Source: Rhodoferax sp. GW822-FHT02A01
GTDB lineage: Bacteria > Pseudomonadota > Gammaproteobacteria > Burkholderiales > Burkholderiaceae_C
NCBI RefSeq assembly: GCF_038784515.1
Contig: NZ_CP152376.1
Location: forward strand, 4,650,001 to 4,714,000
DNA: 64,000 bases
Direction of reading: 5' to 3'
The position numbers and the translations under genes are program-made. Below are positions 7,537 through 17,843 of the stretch, one piece after another. The notes beneath the pieces are model-generated. The model was given only the letters and a program-made list of their open reading frames with translations, made no database searches and was not told the DNA's origin. How positions within the stretch are numbered: the first letter of the stretch is position 1; each line of letters opens with the position of its first letter.

Positions 7537-9858
7537 TCAGCCTGCGGTAGCTTCCTCCGGCTTGGACTTGCCTTCCTTCTTGGGCAAAGGCTGGATGTCC
7601 AGCAACACTTCGGTCTTGCTTTCGTCCTTGTCGTCCAGATCCACCGTCAGGCGACCGCCGTCGGTCAGGCGACCAAACAGCAACTCGTCTGCCAGCGCAC
7701 GCCGGATGGTGTCCTGAATTAGACGCTGCATCGGTCGTGCACCCATGAGCGGATCGAAGCCCTTCTTGGCCAGATGCTTACGCAACTTGTCGGTGAAGGT
7801 AACGTCCACCTTCTTCTCGGCCAACTGGGTTTCGAGCTGCAGCAGGAACTTGTCCACCACGCGCAGGATGACGTTTTCATCCAACGCCTTGAAGCTCACC
7901 TGTGCATCCAGACGGTTGCGGAACTCCGGTGTGAACAGACGCTTGATGTCTGCCAATTCGTCGCCCGATTCGCGCGGATTGGTGAAGCCAATGGTGGCCT
8001 TGTTCATGGTCTCAGCACCCGCATTCGTCGTCATGATGATGATGACGTTGCGGAAGTCGGCCTTGCGTCCGTTGTTGTCCGTCAAGGTACCGTGGTCCAT
8101 CACCTGCAGCAGCACATTGAAGATGTCCGGATGTGCCTTCTCGATTTCGTCGAGAAGCAGCACCGCGTGCGGCTTCTTGGTGATCGCTTCGGTCAGCAAA
8201 CCGCCCTGATCAAAGCCCACATAACCGGGAGGCGCACCGATCAGACGGCTCACCGCATGGCGCTCCATGTACTCGCTCATGTCAAAGCGAATCAGGTCAA
8301 TGCCCATGATGTAGGCGAGCTGCTTGGCAGCTTCGGTCTTGCCCACGCCTGTCGGTCCGCTGAACAGGAACGAGCCGATCGGCTTGTCGCCCTTGCCGAG
8401 TCCGGAGCGGGCCATCTTGACGGCCGCTGCCAGCACGTCGAGCGCCTTGTCCTGACCGAACACCACGTTCTTGAGATCGCGCTCCAGCGTCTTGAGCTTG
8501 CCGCGGTCATCGTTGGACACATTGGCCGGGGGAATGCGGGCAATCTTGGCCACAATCTCTTCGACCTCGGTCTTGCTAATGGTTTTCTTGCGCTTGCTGG
8601 CCGGCAAAATGCGTTGTGCGGCACCCGCCTCGTCAATCACGTCAATGGCCTTGTCGGGCAGATGACGGTCATTGATGTACTTGGCGCTCAGTTCAGCAGC
8701 GGCCTGCAAAGCGGCCACCGCGTACTTGACGTTGTGGTGCTCCTCAAAGCGGGACTTCAGGCCCTTGAGAATTTCCACGGTCTGCTCAACGGTGGGCTCC
8801 ACCACGTCCACCTTCTGGAAGCGGCGTGACAGCGCTGCATCCTTTTCGAAGATACCGCGGTATTCGGAGAATGTGGTCGCACCAATGCACTTGAGCTGGC
8901 CTGAGCTCAGACCTGGCTTGAGCAGGTTGGACGCATCCAGCGTACCGCCGGAAGCAGCGCCCGCACCGATCAGGGTGTGGATCTCGTCAATGAACAAAAT
9001 GCCGTGCGGCTTGTCCTTCAGTGCCTTGAGCACACCCTTGAGGCGCTGCTCAAAATCGCCACGGTATTTTGTGCCAGCCAGGAGCGCACCCATGTCCAGC
9101 GAATACACCACGGCCTCGGCCAGGATTTCCGGCACGTCGTTCTGGGTGATGCGCCATGCAAGACCTTCGGCGATGGCGGTCTTGCCCACGCCTGCCTCAC
9201 CGACCAGCAGAGGATTGTTCTTGCGACGGCGGCAAAGGATCTGGATGACGCGCTCCACTTCGTACTCGCGACCGATCAGCGGATCGATCTTGCCTTCCTT
9301 GGCAAGCTGGTTCAGGTTGATGGTGTACTGTTCCAGCGGAGAAGATTTTTCGTTCTTCTCGCCACCACCCTCTTCCGACTCGCTGGGTGCATCATTGGAC
9401 TTGGTAGCTTCGGGCGGGTCGCTCTTCTTGATGCCGTGGGCAATGAAGTTGACCACGTCCAGTCGTGTCACACCCTGCTGATGCAGGTAATACACGGCAT
9501 GGGAATCCTTTTCGCCGAAGATGGCCACCAGCACATTGGCGCCAGTCACTTCCTTCTTGCCACTGCCGGTGCTTTGCACATGCATGATGGCGCGTTGAAT
9601 CACGCGCTGGAAACCCAGTGTGGGTTGCGTATCCACCTCGTCGGTACCCGCCACTTGGGGCGTGTTGTCCTTGATGAAGTTGGCCAGCGATTTGCGCAGG
9701 TCGTCGATGTTGGCCGAGCAGGCGCGCAACACTTCGGCAGCACTGGGGTTATCAAGCAAAGCCAACAGCAGGTGCTCCACGGTAATGAATTCGTGGCGTT
9801 GCTGACGCGCCTCCACGAACGCCATGTGCAGGCTAACTTCCAATTCTTGGGCAATCAT
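7537..9858 (-). CDS. clpA: ATP-dependent Clp protease ATPase subunit ClpA
   Basis: A 773-residue AAA+ unfoldase that feeds substrates to ClpP; E. coli ClpA is 758 residues. The N-domain (about 1-145) has the Clp_N repeats and docks ClpS. A charged linker follows ([12 protein letters not shown]). The first AAA module has Walker A GEAGVGKT (219-226) and [19 protein letters not shown]; the second has GPTGVGKT and [14 protein letters not shown]. The absence of a long middle domain distinguishes it from ClpB. It lies 77 bases after clpS in the usual clpS-clpA order, and AAGGAAA precedes the ATG. Confidence 0.97.
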   Translation of the reverse strand: MIAQELEVSLHMAFVEARQQRHEFITVEHLLLALLDNPSAAEVLRACSANIDDLRKSLANFIKDNTPQVAGTDEVDTQPTLGFQRVIQRAIMHVQSTGSGKKEVTGANVLVAIFGEKDSHAVYYLHQQGVTRLDVVNFIAHGIKKSDPPEATKSNDAPSESEEGGGEKNEKSSPLEQYTINLNQLAKEGKIDPLIGREYEVERVIQILCRRRKNNPLLVGEAGVGKTAIAEGLAWRITQNDVPEILAEAVVYSLDMGALLAGTKYRGDFEQRLKGVLKALKDKPHGILFIDEIHTLIGAGAASGGTLDASNLLKPGLSSGQLKCIGATTFSEYRGIFEKDAALSRRFQKVDVVEPTVEQTVEILKGLKSRFEEHHNVKYAVAALQAAAELSAKYINDRHLPDKAIDVIDEAGAAQRILPASKRKKTISKTEVEEIVAKIARIPPANVSNDDRGKLKTLERDLKNVVFGQDKALDVLAAAVKMARSGLGKGDKPIGSFLFSGPTGVGKTEAAKQLAYIMGIDLIRFDMSEYMERHAVSRLIGAPPGYVGFDQGGLLTEAITKKPHAVLLLDEIEKAHPDIFNVLLQVMDHGTLTDNNGRKADFRNVIIIMTTNAGAETMNKATIGFTNPRESGDELADIKRLFTPEFRNRLDAQVSFKALDENVILRVVDKFLLQLETQLAEKKVDVTFTDKLRKHLAKKGFDPLMGARPMQRLIQDTIRRALADELLFGRLTDGGRLTVDLDDKDESKTEVLLDIQPLPKKEGKSKPEEATAG

Positions 9859-9935
9859 GTGGTTTCCTTTGCCTTGCGTTGATGATTAACTGTAAACCGT
9901 TTTGAACGACAGAGTTGCAAGGTCTGGGGTTCTTC

Positions 9936-10298
9936 TCAAAATTCAACCGGCTCGGCCAAACATTTCAGCGGATGCCCCGCTTTATGCGCCGCATCCAGGA
10001 CCTGGTCCACCTTGGTGGTTGCCACATCCTTGGAATACACGCCGCACACGCCTTTACCGTCCAGATGAATCTTCAACATGATCTGTGTGGCAGCCTCCAG
10101 GTCCTTTCCGAAGAACTCCTGGATCACCACCACCACAAATTCCATAGGGGTGTAGTCATCGTTGAGCATGACCACCTGGTACATACCGGGCGGCTTGACC
10201 CGCAGGGGAACCCGCTCGAGCACCACCGAATCACTATCATCCCGATCCGGCACGCGTACCGGGTTGGGAGGTGGGGTTTCAGGTTTTTTAGTTGCCAT
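9936..10298 (-). CDS. clpS: ClpS adaptor for N-end rule substrates
   Basis: A 120-residue adaptor that binds proteins with N-terminal Leu, Phe, Tyr or Trp and hands them to ClpA. The core [18 protein letters not shown] contains the conserved NDD and the hydrophobic pocket residues; [15 protein letters not shown] follows, as in E. coli ClpS. The start [10 protein letters not shown] at 10298 gives a normal short disordered N-terminus. It is immediately upstream of clpA. Confidence 0.95.
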   Translation of the reverse strand: MATKKPETPPPNPVRVPDRDDSDSVVLERVPLRVKPPGMYQVVMLNDDYTPMEFVVVVIQEFFGKDLEAATQIMLKIHLDGKGVCGVYSKDVATTKVDQVLDAAHKAGHPLKCLAEPVEF

Positions 10299-10383
10299 GC
10301 TTTCGATTCTATCGATCACCCTCAAAGACTGCATCACAGTCATGATCTGGTGACATTCTTGTGGCAATCAAGACACAGGAACG

Positions 10384-10423
10384 AAAAAACCGCAGAAGAC
10401 CTTCAATCCAACTGCGGTTTTTT
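10384..10423 (-). terminator. Rho-independent terminator after icd
   Basis: AAAAAACCGCAG and CTGCGGTTTTTT pair as a 12-bp stem around a 16-base loop. It lies 33 bases past the icd stop. The A/T-flanked stem works in both directions, but upstream genes all run on the minus strand, so it most likely ends icd transcripts and separates them from clpS. Confidence 0.85.
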
Positions 10424-10455
10424 GCCTGCCGCGCGATGAGCGGCCCGGATGTGGT

Positions 10456-11715
10456 TTACATCTGGTCGATCATGACCTGCCCGAAGCCGGAGCAGCTCAC
10501 CTGGGTAGCCCCCTCCATCAGGCGGGCAAAGTCGTAGGTCACCTTCTTGCTCAGGATGGCTTTTTCCATGGAACGCAGGATCAAATCGGCCGCCTCTTTC
10601 CAGCCCATGTGACGCAACATCATCTCAGCCGAAAGGATTTCGGAGCCGGGATTGACGTAGTCCTTACCCGCGTACTTGGGAGCGGTACCGTGGGTGGCCT
10701 CAAAACAGGCCACCGAGTCAGACATGTTGGCACCAGGCGCAATACCAATGCCTCCCACCTGGGCGGCCAGAGCGTCGGAAATGTAGTCACCATTCAGGTT
10801 GAGCGTAGCCAGCACCGAGTAATCGGCCGGTCGGGTCAGTATCTGCTGCAGGAAGGCATCAGCAATCACGTCCTTGATGACGATGTCCTTGCCGGATTTG
10901 GGATTCTTGAAACGGCACCAGGTGCCGCCATCAATGGGTTGCGCGCCAAATTCGCGCTTGGCCAGGGCGTAGGCCCAGTCGCGGAAGCCCCCTTCGGTGA
11001 ACTTCATGATGTTGCCCTTGTGCACGATGGTCACATTGGGCTTGTCATTGTCGATGGCGTATTGGATGGCCTTGCGCACCAAGCGCTCGGTTCCCTCGAT
11101 GGACACGGGCTTGACGCCAATGCCGGACGTGTCGGGGAAGCGGATCTTCTTCACCCCCATTTCTTCCATCAGGAACTTGATCAGCTTCTTGGCCTGGTCG
11201 CTCTTGGCTTCGTATTCGATACCCGCGTAAATGTCTTCCGAGTTTTCGCGGAACACCACCATATTGGTCTTCTCTGGCTCCTTGACCGGGGACGGTACGC
11301 CCTTGAAATACTGCACCGGACGCAGGCACACATACAGGTCCAGCTCCTGGCGCAAGGCCACGTTCAACGACCGGATTCCTCCACCAACCGGAGTGGTCAG
11401 CGGGCCCTTGATGGAAACCACGTATTCGCGCAGCGCCAGCAGCGTCTCTTCCGGCAGCCAGACGTCCGGGCCGTAGACACGGGTGGACTTCTCGCCGGCA
11501 TAGACCTCCATCCAGTGGATCTTTTTCTTGCCGCCATAGGCCTTGGCAACGGCAGCATCCACCACCTTGAGCATCACCGGCGTGATGTCCAGCCCGGTTC
11601 CGTCTCCTTCGATGTACGGAATGATGGGTTCATCGGGAACATTCAGGGACATGTCCGCGTTGACACTGATTTTGCTGCCTTGGGCAGGAACTTGGATATG
11701 CTGGTAGCTGGACAT
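10456..11715 (-). CDS. icd: Isocitrate dehydrogenase, NADP-type
   Basis: A 419-residue TCA-cycle enzyme converting isocitrate to 2-oxoglutarate with CO2 release. Close match to E. coli Icd (416 residues): [21 protein letters not shown]-type core residues, [17 protein letters not shown] and [15 protein letters not shown]. The phosphorylatable serine region [14 protein letters not shown] is present, so control by AceK phosphorylation is possible. NADP preference follows from the KY in the APKYAG segment and is a family inference. I chose [13 protein letters not shown] at 11715; the frame is open to 11769 but that adds an unsupported extension. Confidence 0.96.
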   Translation of the reverse strand: MSSYQHIQVPAQGSKISVNADMSLNVPDEPIIPYIEGDGTGLDITPVMLKVVDAAVAKAYGGKKKIHWMEVYAGEKSTRVYGPDVWLPEETLLALREYVVSIKGPLTTPVGGGIRSLNVALRQELDLYVCLRPVQYFKGVPSPVKEPEKTNMVVFRENSEDIYAGIEYEAKSDQAKKLIKFLMEEMGVKKIRFPDTSGIGVKPVSIEGTERLVRKAIQYAIDNDKPNVTIVHKGNIMKFTEGGFRDWAYALAKREFGAQPIDGGTWCRFKNPKSGKDIVIKDVIADAFLQQILTRPADYSVLATLNLNGDYISDALAAQVGGIGIAPGANMSDSVACFEATHGTAPKYAGKDYVNPGSEILSAEMMLRHMGWKEAADLILRSMEKAILSKKVTYDFARLMEGATQVSCSGFGQVMIDQM

Positions 11716-11958
11716 GAATAACCGTCTCCGTGGATGGGGAATCTTGCTGTAGCACCTGTGTGGCACCACAAGACAATGCGCTGAGCCATATTATCCGCAA
11801 TGTATGGTGCACTCACGGCAATGCCTTGCACTTCGCGGGCGCCTTTAGACCTGCATCAAGCTCCTGCAACTTCGAATTGGCCGCCCGGTATTTGTAAAGT
11901 CACGGTGAACCTGACCGGACCGCACGGGCGCCAAGCGGACATGCTTCAAAATAGCGCC

Positions 11959-12420
11959 ATGAAATCCATTTACACCGCTTGCCTCTCCCTGGTCCTGTGT
12001 TTCGCCGCTCCGGCATGGTCGCAGGGAACGCCGCAAACGCAGCTGCAGCGCATCACCCTGTCCGCCGGTATCCACCAGATCGATACCCAGGTGGCCCTGA
12101 CACCGGAACAGCACCAGATCGGCCTGATGTTCCGCTCGGAAATGCCCCAGAACGAAGGCATGATCTTTGTGTTTCAGGCGCCCAGCAAGCAGTGCTTCTG
12201 GATGAAGAACACCGTTCTGCCACTCACTGCGGCATTTGTTGCGGATGACGGCACCATCGTGAACCTGGAAGACATGAAGCCGCAGACCACGGACTCCCAT
12301 TGCTCGCTCAGGCCGGTCCGCTATGTGCTGGAGATGAACCAAGGCTGGTTTGCCAAGAAAGGCATCAAGGCCGGCAGCAAGCTGAACGGCAAGATCTTCA
12401 CCCAGGAAGGCGCCAACTAG
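11959..12420 (+). CDS. DUF192 family secreted protein
   Basis: A 153-residue protein with a Sec signal (LSLVLCFAAPAWSQG, cleaved near residue 24) and a DUF192 domain: ALTPEQHQIGLMFRSEMPQN, MIFVFQAPSKQCFWMKNTV, LPLTAAFVADDGTI and YVLEMNQGWFAKKGIKAG. The domain is widespread in bacteria and archaea; its function is not established. MKSIYTACLS at 11959 is favoured over the upstream ATG at 11800 because a proper signal peptide begins there. It converges on mshN with a 22-base gap holding only the palindrome CTTGCGCAAG. Confidence 0.85.
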   Translation: MKSIYTACLSLVLCFAAPAWSQGTPQTQLQRITLSAGIHQIDTQVALTPEQHQIGLMFRSEMPQNEGMIFVFQAPSKQCFWMKNTVLPLTAAFVADDGTIVNLEDMKPQTTDSHCSLRPVRYVLEMNQGWFAKKGIKAGSKLNGKIFTQEGAN

Positions 12421-12442
12421 GCATCTTGCGCAAGCGCCAGCA

Positions 12443-13528
12443 TCAGGGTTCGCCCAGTCGCACCCCGGCTTGGCGCAGATAGGCCTGCACTTCCTTGCTC
12501 ACGGGCCCCAGCGCACTGGCTTTGGTTGCCATTTCCGTAGCATTCACAGTTTGCCCCATGGCTGCCAGGGAGACGGCAGACGCTAGCATCCAACGCTGCT
12601 CATTGGGCCGCAATTGCAAGGCCATGGCGTAGGCGTTGACACTGTCCTGATGCCGACCCAGCCGCTGCGCGGCATTGCCCCGCAGAGCCCAGATATCGGC
12701 CTCCCGGCCCAGCGCGGGTTCCAGACGGCTGAGTAGATCAATGGCAGCTGCCGGTCGGCCGTCTGCCACCAGCATGCGCCCCAGCTCTCGTGCAAGTGAA
12801 GCCATGAGCGCAGTCTGCGCCTGGCCTGCGGGCGCGGTGATTGAACGTTCGACCACGCTCAGGGCCTGTTGCAGCAAGTCCATCGCCGCGTCATGCGAGC
12901 CGGAATTCCACAAGACCTGTGCCTGCAGCAGCGCCTCGCGCCCAGCCTGCAGTTGGCGGCTGCCCGTAGCGGCAGGCTCTGCCGCAATCACGGGTGCTGT
13001 CACCGCGGGCGACACGGCACCACTGCTTGCACCCGACGGCACAGGCGTTGGCGCGACAGGCTTGATCGCGGCGACCACTGCGGCTTTGGATGGCGCAACC
13101 GGTTGCGTGGCGGGTACGACGTTGGACCGTTGTGCGCGCTGCACGGGAGCTGGCGCCTTGACTGCAGACTTTGCAGGCGCTTCCGGCTGTGTTGCCGGCA
13201 CCAGTGCAGGAGGCGTAGCTGACGCTTGCGTGTCAACAGCATTCAAAACTGATGGCTGCGACAGCGCGTTTGGCACTGGCGTCGAAAGGTGGGGTTCGGG
13301 GGCCGGGGCGCTACGCAGCCACCACCACATCGTTGCAACCAACACGACCACCGCGCCAGCCGCAAGCAGCAGGCGTGGCGCCGGGGTGGCTCGTGCCACA
13401 GCCGGCAATGCGGCCACGCCCCGACTGGCCGTTGCGGCGCCCGAACCGTCCTGCATTCCGTGCGTCGGACTGCCATCGGTGTGGTTGCGCGCGTCCAGAT
13501 CGCGCAGCATCTTGTTGATGACGCTCAC
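12443..13528 (-). CDS. mshN: MSHA biogenesis protein MshN (TPR protein)
   Basis: A 361-residue inner-membrane protein. It begins MSVINKMLRDLDARN, the characteristic MshN opening, then a membrane helix (LLLAAGAVVVLVATMWWWL, about residues 71-92), a long Ala/Pro/Val-rich periplasmic stretch, and tetratricopeptide-like repeats from about residue 200 (LQAGREALLQAQVLWNSGSH onward). The start is GTG at 13528, overlapping the mshM stop as GTGA. It is the last gene of the MSHA locus. In Vibrio it is needed for pilus assembly, probably as a scaffold next to the secretin. Confidence 0.85.
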   Translation of the reverse strand: MSVINKMLRDLDARNHTDGSPTHGMQDGSGAATASRGVAALPAVARATPAPRLLLAAGAVVVLVATMWWWLRSAPAPEPHLSTPVPNALSQPSVLNAVDTQASATPPALVPATQPEAPAKSAVKAPAPVQRAQRSNVVPATQPVAPSKAAVVAAIKPVAPTPVPSGASSGAVSPAVTAPVIAAEPAATGSRQLQAGREALLQAQVLWNSGSHDAAMDLLQQALSVVERSITAPAGQAQTALMASLARELGRMLVADGRPAAAIDLLSRLEPALGREADIWALRGNAAQRLGRHQDSVNAYAMALQLRPNEQRWMLASAVSLAAMGQTVNATEMATKASALGPVSKEVQAYLRQAGVRLGEP

Positions 13529-14430
13529 AGTGCACCCCCATTGGCATCCCGCAGCACACCCGGTCTGCGCATCCAGACGGCGCGCAAGCGCCGCCACCAG
13601 GGTGCCGGCCGCCTGAGTCCCGGTGTATCAGCCACGGCCAGCCGTACATGCGAGAGACTGACTTCGGACTCCCCTTCCCCATAGGCCAGCATCAGGCACT
13701 TGTGTGCCAGCACATTGATCAGGCGCGGCACGCCGCCGCTGGCGCGGGCGATGGCAGTGGCGGCCTCGGGGGTGAACACATCCGCAACACGGTCTGCGTC
13801 CAGCGCCGCCGTTGCAAGGCGGTGCGCCAGATACACCGGCACATGCTTCAGCGGCATGGGGCCCAGGTATTCGCTAAAGGTGATGCGCTGAAGCAGCTGG
13901 CGAATTTCCGGCCTCTCCAGCTTGCTGTCCAGGTCGGGTTGTCCGAGCAACACGATCTGCAGCAGCTTGCGTTTTTCGGTTTCCAGATTGGACAGCAGGC
14001 GCAGGCTTTCCACGGTGCGCACCGGAATCGCTTGTGCCTCATCGATGCACACCACCACCCGCTTGCCCTGGCGTGCGTTCTGCACCAGGCAGGCGCCTAT
14101 GCCATTCATGATCTGGTGGCGCTGCACCGGCTGCCCTATGGGCACGCCCAGCTCATCAGCCAGCGCCAGCAGCAAATCGTCAGGACCCATGTCGGGGTTG
14201 GGAATGTAGGCGGTGACAAACTCGCCCTGCAATGTCTTGAGCAACTGACGGCACAGCACTGTCTTGCCGCACCCCAACTCTCCCACTACCTTGAGAAAGC
14301 CCTCGCCGCTACGCAGGGCAACCAGCAGCATATTGAGCGTGGCCTGCGCACCTTCGTGCGGATAGAAAAAGTCGGTATCCGGTGTGATGGAAAAAGGCGC
14401 TTCCCGCAGCGAAAAATGCCCCAGATACAT
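13525..14430 (-). CDS. mshM: MSHA biogenesis ATPase MshM (ExeA-like AAA)
   Basis: A 301-residue AAA protein of the ExeA/GspA family. It opens MYLGHFSLREAPFSITPDTD, as these proteins do; Walker A is GELGCGKT (50-57) and Walker B VVVCIDEAQ (about 123-131). It has no C-terminal membrane helix or peptidoglycan-binding domain, unlike ExeA. It probably powers secretin assembly or remodelling. Its ATG shares a base with the mshL stop (TAATG). Confidence 0.9.
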   Translation of the reverse strand: MYLGHFSLREAPFSITPDTDFFYPHEGAQATLNMLLVALRSGEGFLKVVGELGCGKTVLCRQLLKTLQGEFVTAYIPNPDMGPDDLLLALADELGVPIGQPVQRHQIMNGIGACLVQNARQGKRVVVCIDEAQAIPVRTVESLRLLSNLETEKRKLLQIVLLGQPDLDSKLERPEIRQLLQRITFSEYLGPMPLKHVPVYLAHRLATAALDADRVADVFTPEAATAIARASGGVPRLINVLAHKCLMLAYGEGESEVSLSHVRLAVADTPGLRRPAPWWRRLRAVWMRRPGVLRDANGGAL

Positions 14431-16148
14431 TACTTTGCGGAGTTGCCGTCCAGTTGGATCACGCGGGCCCGTGCGTCGTCCATATCCTCTAGCGCCAACC
14501 GTGCCTTACGACTTTGTTCTTCCCAGTCCTCGGCACTTCGAATGATGGTGGGCTTGATCAGCACAATGACCTCGCGCTTGCGCCCCGAAGACAGCTTGTT
14601 GCCGAACAGGGCCGCAAACGCGCTTCCGGTCGTACCGGGCACGCCCGAAACATTGCGTGTGGAATCCATCTGCATCAACCCACCGATGGCCACGATGCGC
14701 CCGTCCTGAATGCGCACCAGCGTGTCGGTTTCGTTCACGGCGCTGGATGCCAGCGGCAGCTTGTAGGAGCCCACCGAACCCAGGTCAATCTGCTTGGACA
14801 CTTCGGTCACAGATGTCACTGCCGGGTGCACATGCAGCGTGATGTTGACACCATCGTCCACCTGGGGGGTAACGTCCAGCGAAATGCCGGAAAAGAACGG
14901 CGTCAGGTTGACCGTGGGCAATGTCGTTGTCGTGCCTGTGGAGCTGGCCGCTGTAGTGGTGTTGGAGCCGCCTGAGACGCCGGTGACGTAGAACGCGTCA
15001 GTGCCGACCTTCAGCACCGCCTTCTGGTTGTTCAGCGTGGCCACGCGTGGGCTGGACAGGGTTTGTACGTCACCCTGGGTTTCCAGAAAGCCCAGCACGG
15101 CGCCAAAGCTGTTGGTCTGCAAGGCCAGGCCGAACAGGCCGCCGCCTGCTGCAACGGCCGGAGCAGAAACCACCCCGCTGACTGCGGTAGCGCCCCCTTG
15201 CAGCAAGGCGTTGGTGCTGTTGACAGCACTACCCAGCACACCGACAGCCAAAGTGCCATCGACACCAGATGCAAAAGCGCCCCAGTTCACGCCGCTCTGA
15301 AAGCCGTCACGCAACTCCACTTCCACCAGCTTGGCTTCCAGCATGACCTGACGCTCCACGGCGATCTGCGCAGCCTTGAGAAACTTCTCAACTTGGCGTA
15401 ACTCATCCGGCATGGCACGCACAGCCATGATGCCGGCCTGCGGGCTGGTGATGACGTTGCGTCCATCGCCATTTCCCACGATACCCCGGACTGCACCGGT
15501 CAGCTCGGACCAGAAGTCCGTCTTGCTGGTGGTGGATACCTTGCTGCTCTCGGCCTGCTGGGTGGTGGTTGATGAAGATCCGCCGTTTGTTGATGTGCCG
15601 GCACTGGTCGAGGTCATCTGCGAACCGCCTGCTGAAACCCGGATTTCGCTGGTGCCGGACCGCGGCGAATTGGGATAGTTCACGGTGAAGATGCGGGTTT
15701 GCAGGGTGGGCGCGTAAATCGTGATGCGGCGTCCCTCGATCTTGAAGTCGTAGCCGTAGACATCACGGATCGACTCCAGCGCCTCCTGCACAGTGACGCC
15801 ACGCAGGGTGACGGACAGTGTGCCCGTTACGTCCGGGTGCATCAGCATGCTGTAGCGCGTATCGGCCACGATGGCCAGAAACACGTCGCGCGCCTGCGCG
15901 TTGCTCACCAGCAGATCCAGCCGTGGTTCCGGCGCAGGTTTGACGGGTGCAGGTGCGGGCTCAGCCAGCGCTTCGCTCACCTGCGCGGGTACGACCGGTG
16001 GCGCCTTGGGCGCCGCGACCGGCAAGTCGGCCCGCATGGCTGCGCTCACATCGGGGGTACGCAACACGTGGTCATTGGCACAACCGCCCAGAAAGCCAAG
16101 GGACAGCAGACAGGCAACGCACAGTGCGTGCGAAAAAGGTGGGGTCAT
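14430..16148 (-). CDS. mshL: MSHA outer-membrane secretin MshL
   Basis: A 572-residue lipoprotein secretin that forms the pilus exit channel in the outer membrane. It has a lipobox LGGC (Cys23), a secretin N-domain (VTGTLSVTLRGVTVQEALES), a Ser/Thr/Gly-rich loop near residue 190-215, a second N-domain (TSPQAGIMAVRAMPDELRQV) and the C-terminal secretin core with VEVELRDGFQSGVNW, SSPRVATLNNQKAVLKVG and VIVLIKPTII-type ending. ATGA overlap with mshK and TAATG with mshM show tight coupling. Confidence 0.94.
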   Translation of the reverse strand: MTPPFSHALCVACLLSLGFLGGCANDHVLRTPDVSAAMRADLPVAAPKAPPVVPAQVSEALAEPAPAPVKPAPEPRLDLLVSNAQARDVFLAIVADTRYSMLMHPDVTGTLSVTLRGVTVQEALESIRDVYGYDFKIEGRRITIYAPTLQTRIFTVNYPNSPRSGTSEIRVSAGGSQMTSTSAGTSTNGGSSSTTTQQAESSKVSTTSKTDFWSELTGAVRGIVGNGDGRNVITSPQAGIMAVRAMPDELRQVEKFLKAAQIAVERQVMLEAKLVEVELRDGFQSGVNWGAFASGVDGTLAVGVLGSAVNSTNALLQGGATAVSGVVSAPAVAAGGGLFGLALQTNSFGAVLGFLETQGDVQTLSSPRVATLNNQKAVLKVGTDAFYVTGVSGGSNTTTAASSTGTTTTLPTVNLTPFFSGISLDVTPQVDDGVNITLHVHPAVTSVTEVSKQIDLGSVGSYKLPLASSAVNETDTLVRIQDGRIVAIGGLMQMDSTRNVSGVPGTTGSAFAALFGNKLSSGRKREVIVLIKPTIIRSAEDWEEQSRKARLALEDMDDARARVIQLDGNSAK

Positions 16149-16504
16149 GGAGTGGGCCTTTCGGTGGCAGTGTGGCGCTCGATGCCGTTGAATCTCTGGA
16201 TTTTGCGAAGCTCTTTACCCTGGCGCAGCCAGATTTCGGTTTCGGTGATGCGCTCGATCTTGTACGGGCCGATCGACTGGCCCGCCGCGTAGAGTCGGGT
16301 CCCCGAAACCAGGAAAGGCTTTCCGTTGCGCGTGACGATGGCAGCACCGTCCACGACGGGCAGGTCAGCCTTGCCCTTGTCCGCTACGGGAGCATCGGAA
16401 AATCCGGGTGGAGGTTGCGTTGGGTCTCGCTGTTGCGCGCACAGCGACGTTGCAAGCAACGCCAATGCAACGGCCAGCCATCTTGCCAGGTTGAGAGTCT
16501 TCAC
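16145..16504 (-). CDS. mshK: MSHA biogenesis protein MshK
   Basis: A 119-residue exported protein with an N-terminal hydrophobic segment (LARWLAVALALLATSLCAQ) followed by RDPTQPP, typical of MshK and of PilP/GspC-like periplasmic domains; then GKPFLVSGTRLYAAGQSIG and YKIERITETEIWLRQGKEL. GTG at 16504 overlaps the mshJ stop (GTGA), and the gene overlaps mshL by ATGA. It presumably links inner-membrane subunits to the secretin, as PilP does in type IV pili. Confidence 0.82.
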   Translation of the reverse strand: MKTLNLARWLAVALALLATSLCAQQRDPTQPPPGFSDAPVADKGKADLPVVDGAAIVTRNGKPFLVSGTRLYAAGQSIGPYKIERITETEIWLRQGKELRKIQRFNGIERHTATERPTP

Positions 16505-17151
16505 AGCTGTACTCCCACGGCATACACGCGCAATGTCAATTCGTTGCCACGCTTGTCGGTCTTGAGCTCCATGGTCCCCCAACGCAGACCCGGCAGGGCT
16601 GACTCCAACGCCTGCACATATTTCACTAGTTCGCCATAGGGCCCCGTGACCTTGAGCACCAACCCGCGCTTGGAGACGGCTGCATCACCGGCATTCGCGG
16701 CAGACGCTGAAGCGGCTGCGCCATTGCTACCGGACGCGTTGGCAGATTGCATCGTATCCAGGCTGACCAAGGTCAAACCATCCTGGCGGCGTAGCAGGCG
16801 CTGCAGTACCAGTTCCAAAGCCGGCCCCTTGGTGTCGGTTGGCGCCAGGGCTGTGATCTGTGCATTGAGCTCCTGCACACGCGCTTTGGCGCTTTGCAGT
16901 TCATCCCGGGCGTCCTTGCTCGGGTCACTGGGTACGCCGCTGACGCGCAACTCATTGCGCAGCCGATCGAGTTCGGCGCTTTGGGCAGAAAAGCGCTGCA
17001 GCAGCTGGCGGTGTGCGACCGTCGCCGGAGTGAACCAGAAGAAGTCGGCGCCCGCCAGCACACAGACAAATACCGAAAGAAAAAGAAACACGCGCTCCCG
17101 CAAACTCAGTGCGTCCACGCGCGCCAGCAGTTCCTGCCATTGTTGCTTCAT
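16501..17151 (-). CDS. mshJ: MSHA biogenesis protein MshJ (PilO/GspM-like)
   Basis: A 216-residue bitopic inner-membrane protein: short cytoplasmic start MKQQWQELLARVDALSLRER, a membrane helix (VFLFLSVFVCVLAGADFFWF), a coiled-coil stretch (about 50-100) and a ferredoxin-like periplasmic end with LVKYVQALESALPGLRWGTM. Start at 17151 overlaps the preceding stop by ATGA; a much longer open frame upstream is only the shadow of the mshI2 gene. Confidence 0.85.
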   Translation of the reverse strand: MKQQWQELLARVDALSLRERVFLFLSVFVCVLAGADFFWFTPATVAHRQLLQRFSAQSAELDRLRNELRVSGVPSDPSKDARDELQSAKARVQELNAQITALAPTDTKGPALELVLQRLLRRQDGLTLVSLDTMQSANASGSNGAAASASAANAGDAAVSKRGLVLKVTGPYGELVKYVQALESALPGLRWGTMELKTDKRGNELTLRVYAVGVQL

Positions 17152-17834
17152 GGCTTGGCTCCTGTGGGAGAGGAAGCCTCTGCGCCGGTTGCAGGGGCAG
17201 CACTTAGCAGCGTAAAGGTCCACATGGGTCGGGCCGCAGCGGCCGGCGCGGATGCAGCCGCCTTGGCAATTGCCGCGGTGGCTTCCGGCACCAGGTTTAC
17301 GGCTACGGTGTCCAGCTTCAGGCCTTGCATCAAAGGATGTTGGCCCAGTCGCGTTACCCAATCGTTCAGGCTGCTGGTATCCAGCGTGTAGCCGGACACT
17401 TCAAAAACCGCCCTATCCGCCTTGACACGGGTGACCCAGGTATCCGCCGGGATACTGTGTGCCAGCAGCTGCAGACGGTCCGAGTGCCTGCCACCCGGCT
17501 GGTACAAGCCCTGGCTCACTTGCTGCAGCATGTTTTCACGCTGCTGAATCAAAGCACGCTGATCCTGCACCTCGCGCAACAGGGCCGGGTCCACCGGACT
17601 CGCGGCGGCGCGCCCGCGTTGAATGGCGGCCTGCAGGCTTTTGATTTCGCGCGCCTGCAGCTCCAGTGTTTGTTCATAGGTCTTTGCCGAGCTGTCCAGA
17701 CTCCAGAGCCAGAAACCCGACACCAGCGCAAGCAGCACCAGACTGGCAACCAGGTAAGCCACCATCACGGAGGCAGGAAAGCGCTGCCGCTGCGGGGCGG
17801 AAACTGCGGTACAGAGATTGATTTGCTGGGGCAT
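17148..17834 (-). CDS. MSHA biogenesis protein MshI2 (PilN/GspL-like)
   Basis: A 228-residue inner-membrane protein starting MPQQINLCTAVSAPQRQRFP; the INL motif at the N-terminus is the PilN signature that docks into the PilM-like partner. A helix follows (VMVAYLVASLVLLALVSGFW), then a coiled coil (about 50-105) and a periplasmic fold with PADTWVTRVKADRAVFEVSG and an Ala/Pro-rich tail. Together with MshI (the PilM-like part) it forms the equivalent of the PilM-PilN pair. Confidence 0.85.
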   Translation of the reverse strand: MPQQINLCTAVSAPQRQRFPASVMVAYLVASLVLLALVSGFWLWSLDSSAKTYEQTLELQAREIKSLQAAIQRGRAAASPVDPALLREVQDQRALIQQRENMLQQVSQGLYQPGGRHSDRLQLLAHSIPADTWVTRVKADRAVFEVSGYTLDTSSLNDWVTRLGQHPLMQGLKLDTVAVNLVPEATAAIAKAAASAPAAAARPMWTFTLLSAAPATGAEASSPTGAKP

Positions 17835-17843
17835 GGTCTGACT

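Noticed and set aside
7774..9882. Plus-strand open frames opposite clpA
   Set aside because: Antisense to ClpA, whose full set of AAA+ motifs is on the other strand.
10609..11721. Plus-strand open frame of 370 codons opposite icd
   Set aside because: Covers a well-conserved isocitrate dehydrogenase gene; no independent evidence.
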